64,000 nucleotides of DNA from the NCBI GenBank assembly GCA_948474755.1, contig CAOLHI010001152.1, forward strand, positions 124,001 to 188,000. The letters run 5' to 3'. Under the pieces are notes generated by a model. That model saw nothing but the letters and a program-made list of their open reading frames with translations. It had not been told where the DNA came from and searched no databases. Position numbers and translations under genes: made by a program. Of the stretch, positions 58,851 through 64,000 are shown piece after piece. The first letter of the stretch is position 1, and the number at the start of each line of letters is the position of its first letter. The stretch is from Ctenosaura bakeri (lineage: Eukaryota; Chordata; Lepidosauria; Squamata; Iguanidae).

Positions 58851-59192
58851 CTTATGTAACTAAATTCAAAAAGATAGCCTCTTTTTCTTTAGATTAATTA
58901 GTTATAGTCATTCTACCATTTTGTAATATACCCTTCCACCAAATCATTCATACCTTTTTAGAAATTTTAGGGTAACCTAAGTAGAATATCTTGTATGTCC
59001 CAGATAAAAAACATTTTTTGTCTCTAGACAAACTTAATCTTTCCTTGTTTTAGCTTTTCTAGTCTTGTTCTTCTGTAACATGTTAAAATTGAAATGTTTT
59101 AAAGTTTATCTGTTTTTTCTTACCCTGAGAAGTGTTGGATACTTAAAATTCAGTGAAGAAAGGATTTTCCCACCTAGTGATATTTACAAACA

Positions 59193-59312
59193 AAGCTCAG
59201 AAATTTTACTTTTTTTTAATACTGCTGTCAGAAGCCCCCAGACAGCAAATAGCCATGTTGGTTCTAGGATTAGAAAGATTATAGTATGAAAAGTAACTTT
59301 TCCAAGCTCTGC
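59193..59312. mobile_element. Palindromic MITE, AAGTTACTTTT family, copy 7
   Basis: AAGCTCAGAAATTTTACTTT at the left mirrors AAAAGTAACTTTTCCAAGCT at the right. Confidence 0.65.
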
Positions 59313-60327
59313 TTAGGACTTCAGCCTATTTCCAGCTGTGCAGTAACAATTGACAGTAGGGCATTTGTTAGTGGTGTTAGACCAAGCCTTAATCATTGCT
59401 TGTACAGCATGAATTTAAGTACATCGAGACCAGAGTTCACAACAATTTGACATGGTTCACATGTCTGTCACAGGATCAGCTTACAGCAGGGCCTCAGTGA
59501 TCAGGCAGGTCAGGTGAGGTCAGAAGGAAGAATTTTCTCCTTTATCCAATGAAGCACAGCAGTTTGAAAGAGAGAATCTTTTGTGGGGTGTTTTCAGGAG
59601 CAGAAGCTGGTTAATTTGAGACTGGCTCAGCAGCTGTTGTTTGCAGAACTGATATTTTTTTGTTTTATGTGCACAAACAACCCATCCACAGAAAACATAG
59701 ACAAACTGGACTTTAGAATAAAACCTATGCTCATGGTAGGATCTTTGTTTGACTCAAATCAGATGACACTACCAGTCTGGGGCATTTGGAAATAGAGAAA
59801 ATTAGCCACAACCTCTCTGTTTGGGAGATGTCATCGTAACCAGGAATTACAGCAATGCTTCTTTGGACTTTGTGGTTGTATGTTTTATGTGGAACAGTTT
59901 CTGGGACAAGCAGGGTGTGACGGGGATAGAAGAGAAAAGGATATACTGTTTTGGAAGAAACTCCCAACCAGTTAACAGTCTCTTAGCTACCCAGTTCCAA
60001 GGCCTGCAAAGAGGATGCTACAGTGGTAGGTACTTCATTTCCAGAGGGTAAAGAGTGACAGGTGAAAGAGAGCTTGGTCACAGAGTTCTTGTTCTAAACC
60101 ATAGGTATGAAGGTACAGAAAGATGGAGTTGGGCCTAAGTAGAGTGAGAGACAGCTGCTGTAGGCAACAGAGTTGGGATATTTCAAAAGAGTAGCAAATG
60201 TGGCATGAGGGAAGCTTGTGGGATATTCTGTCTCATGTGCCAGAATAACTTTTTTAAATCGTAATTTTTAAATTTGAGCCATAAGTTTATTATAGATACC
60301 CCCCAACCTCCCACCTTTCCTGTCCCT

Positions 60328-60745
60328 GTCCCTTTTCGCATGGCAGTGTACAAGTGAAAGGGCCCCGTAAATGTCAGGAGTGGTCTGCATGACGCACTCC
60401 CATTTCCGCCACGCTCAAGGCCTGCAAGCGCAGCAAATACGCATTTTCTTATTTTCGGCTTTTAGCCGAAAATAAGCCGCACTTGCACAAGGCTCACAGG
60501 CCTGGGCCGCACTCACCTGCAGTGCGGAGCCTCTGGAGCCGGGCCTGTCACACATCGTCTCCTTAGTGCAGCCTACAACTCCCAGGCTGCACTGCAGAAG
60601 GAAGGAAGGGGCTCTTGCGCAAGCAGGAAGGAGCTGTGGCGCCCGAGCAGCAGGGAAGCAGGAGGCTTGCGAGAGCCTGTCTGCCCAGGCTTTTCACGCA
60701 AGGCCCACACTCCAGCAGCCTGAGAAGGTAAGCTGCAGAAAGGGC
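60328..60745. other. GC-rich block with perfect hairpin, identity open
   Basis: This stretch is far richer in G, C and CG dinucleotides than the surrounding intron. It holds a perfect 12-bp hairpin, TTATTTTCGGCT (60449-60460) and AGCCGAAAATAA (60464-60475) with a 3-base loop. The edges GTCCCTTTTCGCATGG and GCAGAAAGGGCCCC are roughly inverted and resemble the tips of 27669-28431 and 32470-32536, suggesting a decayed GGCC-tipped transposon. An alternative promoter of PREX1 is the other reading. Confidence 0.5.
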
Positions 60746-62420
60746 CCCTGTTTACAAATTAGTTCAGTGATCAGTCACCAGAGTTTATGGTCTGTTATTC
60801 CAAACATTTAAATGAGATGATGGAGGATTTTGTATAGCGAAGTATTCTGTCGTGTAACTGATAGCTGGGAAGCAGAGTTCCATAAAGGTGTCCTTTGTTG
60901 AACCAAGGATCAGAGATTATTTTTTTCTGCTAAGGCAGTCTACCAGAGTTTATCTAACCACCTTCTAATTGATAGACCTACTGCTGATTTCCATGCTCTC
61001 AATCCTCAATATTTCAACTCAAGTGGCACTTAGCGTTATAGAAATTGTTTGTTTATGCAGTAAATCTCTATTGCCCACATCAAAGATCGATAGAATTGAT
61101 ATAGTATCTCAAAACTATGTATCTTTGCTTATCATTTGACTAATCCAAGGAAGAATTTCATTCCAAAATTGTAGGACCTTAGGACAGTGAATTCACATAT
61201 GTTCTTAAAACCTCCCTGCTTATCCCCTAGCTGCCTATGGAGAGTATACACTTCTGTTTTTGTGTGCTTGTGGGATGCCATTAAATGCTGTGCCTGAAGT
61301 AGCAAAATTTCTTGGTTGGCTCCCTGGAAAGGTTACTTACCTCTTAGTTTTTCTGGGGCCTCACCTAGCATAAAATGAATTGGGGCCAAGATAGACAAGA
61401 TACACAAACCTTCAAGAATCTCTCCCATTCAGCCACAGCACATCATGAGGGTGAGTACAAGAGGAGAGGGAAAGTATGCAATTTAGCGGGATTTAAAAAA
61501 CAAGCAATAGTTTGAATTGGCTCTCAATCTCAATTCATTTCAGTTCAAATACTAGAACTAAAATTCAAGTACTCTCTATTTAGTGCTTTGTAGTTCACAA
61601 CAGTAAGGAACTGAGGAACTTGTACTCTAGAATATAGAGTCAGACTGCGCTCTTGACAGGCAGTGTTAATTTTAAATCAACCTTTTGATTAAATTGTAGT
61701 ACATGTATATTGTTCAAATGTCTCCTAACTAGTTCAATCACCAGAGAAATATGTCTAGCAGACACTCCACAGTTTCTGTTTTTGACTACCATAGAAAGTC
61801 GAGGCTTTTAGGAAAAGAACTTCATCCATTTACGTCAAATACACTTAACGTGACTGCTCATCCCACTTATGCCGTATAAGTGTGTAACACCCAGGACTCA
61901 GAAGCATTCTTAGAAAAGCATGAGAGCACACTTACAATAGCCACAGGTTATATAAAGGTTTTCATTCTGTTCATGTCTTCAGAGTTCCCAGAAGTTTTAA
62001 ATGTGATTTAAATGTGTTTTTCTTTTTGTTCGTTGAAAACCACAGATACCAAGTACTTTTTCAGGTGTCTAAACATCTTGCATTTTAAGGCATGAATGAT
62101 CAGTTACTTCTCCCACACACACTATTACTAAGAGGTACAGCTCACAAGTCAAGTGTATTTTTATTTCTTTTTAAAGAAAAGGCTAAAAAGAAGAATCAAG
62201 GGCTTTTTCTCTAATCCAGTTCAAGAGATAATTTGTTAAAACACTGTATGTTAAAAAGAGAATAGAACCAGTAAAGAAAACATGAAGTTTTACAAAAGTC
62301 CAATTCTTTATTGCTATTTTTCTTCAAAGACATCACTTTCAAATGAATGTAAATAATACTAAGAACTCATTCAGGGATCGTATTTTGTTACATTTTCCTT
62401 TGGTGGTTTCTTCCTTACTC

Positions 62421-62523
62421 ACCACATGTTGAGAGACTGCAACTGCCATCATTCCTCACCATTGACTCTAAGACTAGTGGGAATTACAGTTCAATAACAT
62501 ATAGAGGCCCACATGCTGCTGCC
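62421..62523. mobile_element. Palindromic MITE, GGCCCTCCAGAT family, partial
   Basis: GCAACTGCCATCATTCCTCA then GACTAGTGGGAATTACAGTT and AACATATAGAGGCCCACATG; the left tip is lost. Confidence 0.6.
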
Positions 62524-62528
62524 TACTT

Positions 62529-62762
62529 TGTGTGTGTGTGTGCTCATGTGTGCATGCATGTTCACCTGTCAACTAATGAGGACCCCATGAATTTCATAGG
62601 GTTTTCTTAGGAAACGTGTTTGTGCTAGTTTCTTCCTCTGAAATATAGCCTGAAGCATCTGGTATTGCTTGGTTGTCTCTCATCCAAGTACTAAATGGGG
62701 TACTAAATGACCCCACTTAGTTTCCAAGATCGGACAGAATCTGATGCCTTTAGGGTATTGTC
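62529..62762 (-). repeat. 5S rRNA-headed SINE, antisense
   Basis: Read on the minus strand: GCATCAGATTCTGTCCGATC and TTGGAAACTAAGTGGGGTC and TAGTACTTGGATGAGAGAC then ATACCAGATGCTTCAGGCT, a diverged 5S rRNA, followed by TATTTCAGAGGAAGAAACTA, AAAACCCTATGAAATTCATG and a tail with GT repeats on the + strand. Confidence 0.85.
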
Positions 62763-63484
62763 TGCTACCCATGCTATATAAACATATATGAGATTAAACC
62801 CCATTTAACTGACTAAGATTTGTTTATGCATAGAGAGGTATCAGAGTACAATGTTACTATGGGATTTATGTAACCTGTCACTTATTTTAATATACAAAAG
62901 CAATTCAGAACTCATTATTAAACATATATGATTGGTGATATGCAATGCCAATCTTCTATTGCTGCTTATACTATGGCAAACATAGGTTAACATGCTTAAG
63001 CACAGGCTTATGTGTTTTCTAAGATGCCTTAGCACCTGATTTAAGGTGGTCAGCTCTCTGCGTAAAGGAGTGTCCTGTCCAAGTCCATTGTGGGAAAAAA
63101 AATTAGGGACAAGAGTGCCTTTCAAGCAGGATCTCTTTTTCTGAAGGCTTCTTCTGTTTGAAGAACTGTCAAAGCCCACAATTCAGACCATTGGCTATGA
63201 CCTACAACGTCCAATAAAACTCATATCCAATTTATCTGAAGGACTGTATCTCTCCATGTGTGCTGCCCAGGGTTAAGATCTCCAGACAAAGCCCTTCTCT
63301 CAGTCCCACCACCACCAGAAGAATGTCTGGTGAGAACACAGGAGAGGGCTTTCTTGCAGGTTGTTCTTGGATTCTTAAGTAACCTTGTAGGAGGAATAAG
63401 CTGACCATGTTCCCTGTCGTCCTTCCATCAGTAGGCAAAGATTTTGTTTATTCAACTCAGCCTTTTGCAACTAGCTGAATGTAA

Positions 63485-63600
63485 GTGAAGGTTCTGGACT
63501 GATGTATCTGATGAAGCAGACTGGACTCCATGGAATCTTATGCTAGAAATCTCTTTTTTCTCATTTAGTCTCAAAGATTGTACATAATTCCTTTATATTC
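63485..63600. repeat. Dispersed repeat, reverse relative of 36345-36482
   Basis: GTATCTGATGAAGCAGACTG and GACTCCATGGAATCTTATGC then TAGTCTCAAAGATTGTACAT are the opposite orientation of the 36345 element. Confidence 0.6.
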
Positions 63601-64000
63601 ATAGAGTTCTGATTTACTGTGTTTTATTGAGATGCTTTTCATGTGTTGTACGATACCTTGTGTTCCAACCCTGAGTGAAAGGTAAGAGAGATCAAAGAAT
63701 GTTATGAATGAATCTGGAAGGAAAGTAGGAACTTAAAGCTTCCTATCTGTAGTCAGCACGCAAACGACTTCAGTACAGTCTTTCCCACAGTAGTGAAATG
63801 CACAGTATTTCCGTTTAAAATGTAGGGCTAAATCTGTGGTTGATCCAAATTAGACTAGGGATTTGTTAAATCAGTATTCCCATAATTTCCATTGTCTCAA
63901 TGGGTCTATGCTAATTGGGATTAATAATTAGATTTGTCTCAGTGGGATTATTTCTGAATAGAGACCTATACGTAAAATTTCTTGCACAAATTGCTGCCTC

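Larger units (their letters stand above)
1..64000 (+). other. PREX1: PREX1 gene, internal part (runs off both ends)
   Basis: Fourteen GT-AG exons between 514 and 58212 splice into one continuous frame of about 673 codons that matches vertebrate P-Rex1. P-Rex1 is a guanine-nucleotide exchange factor for Rac at the plasma membrane, activated synergistically by PIP3 and G-beta-gamma. The part seen here covers the second DEP domain, both PDZ domains and the beginning of the IP4P-like C-terminal region, roughly residues 500-1170 of the ~1,660-residue human protein (position estimated from memory). DH, PH and DEP1 exons must lie left of the window and the C-terminal exons right of it. Intron phases from intron 1 to 14 are 2,0,1,0,0,2,1,0,1,0,0,1,2,2, each compatible with its neighbour. 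No stop, frameshift or non-consensus splice dinucleotide was found, so the gene looks functional. PREX2 is the only serious alternative and fits worse in exons 6, 9, 12 and 14. Confidence 0.95.
58213..64000 (+). other. Intron 14, partial (phase 2)
   Basis: Runs off the window. It holds an antisense LINE tail (58720-58850), a palindromic MITE (59193-59312), a GC-rich block with a perfect hairpin (60328-60745), a half MITE (62421-62523), an antisense 5S-headed SINE (62529-62762) and a dispersed repeat (63485-63600). The stretch 60800-62400 shows nothing I recognise. Confidence 0.6.

Noticed and set aside
1..64000. An undescribed multi-gene system
   Set aside because: All supported coding sequence belongs to a single vertebrate gene; the rest is intron and mobile DNA. 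The unusual signals are individual transposon events, not a gene system.

Overview
The window is a piece of a vertebrate chromosome, almost certainly from a squamate reptile (lizard or snake). The evidence is GT-AG spliced exons spread over kilobases of AT-rich intron, and a repeat population typical of squamates: antisense CR1 3' ends with the ATTCTATG-type tail, L2 and L1 LINE fragments, tRNA-headed and 5S-rRNA-headed SINEs with ACA-rich tails, palindromic MITEs, Tigger-like MITEs and hAT elements including a SPIN-like copy.

Only one protein-coding gene is supported. It is the middle part of PREX1 (phosphatidylinositol-3,4,5-trisphosphate-dependent Rac exchanger 1), on the + strand, running off both ends. 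Fourteen internal exons (514 to 58212; about 2,021 coding bases, about 673 codons) join in one open frame with matching intron phases. They encode the second DEP domain (exons 1-4), PDZ1 (exons 4-6), PDZ2 (exons 7-8), an acidic linker (exons 9-10) and the first part of the inositol-polyphosphate-4-phosphatase-like C-terminal region (exons 10-14). The catalytic DH-PH module and first DEP domain lie left of the window, and the rest of the C-terminal domain lies to the right. PREX1 is preferred over PREX2 because of segments such as [21 protein letters not shown] and the tail ending [11 protein letters not shown].

Layout: 1-513 intron; exons 1-2 at 0.5 and 3.3 kb; long repeat-filled introns with single exons at 12.2, 20.4, 29.7 and 38.3 kb; a denser exon cluster from 38.3 to 58.2 kb; then at least 5.8 kb of intron to the end. 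The introns hold most of the unusual material: a SPIN-like hAT element with an exact 8-bp target duplication nested in a SINE and carrying a GC-rich cargo (14.6-15.3 kb); two copies of another hAT family (19.5 and 52 kb), the first with an exact 8-bp duplication; a third hAT shell with an 8-bp duplication and nested repeats (32.2-33.1 kb); several TA-flanked Tigger-like MITEs; a GGCC-tipped MITE family with a CpG-rich member (27.7-28.4 kb); a shattered L2 LINE interrupted by an antisense L1 piece that is bracketed by a 66-bp L2 duplication (42.1-42.8 kb); and a GC-rich block in the last intron (60.3-60.75 kb) that could be a transposon or an alternative promoter. No CRISPR, operon, tRNA gene, functional rRNA gene or second protein-coding gene is supported. 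Repeat family names come from recognition by eye, so their boundaries are approximate unless a target duplication is quoted.
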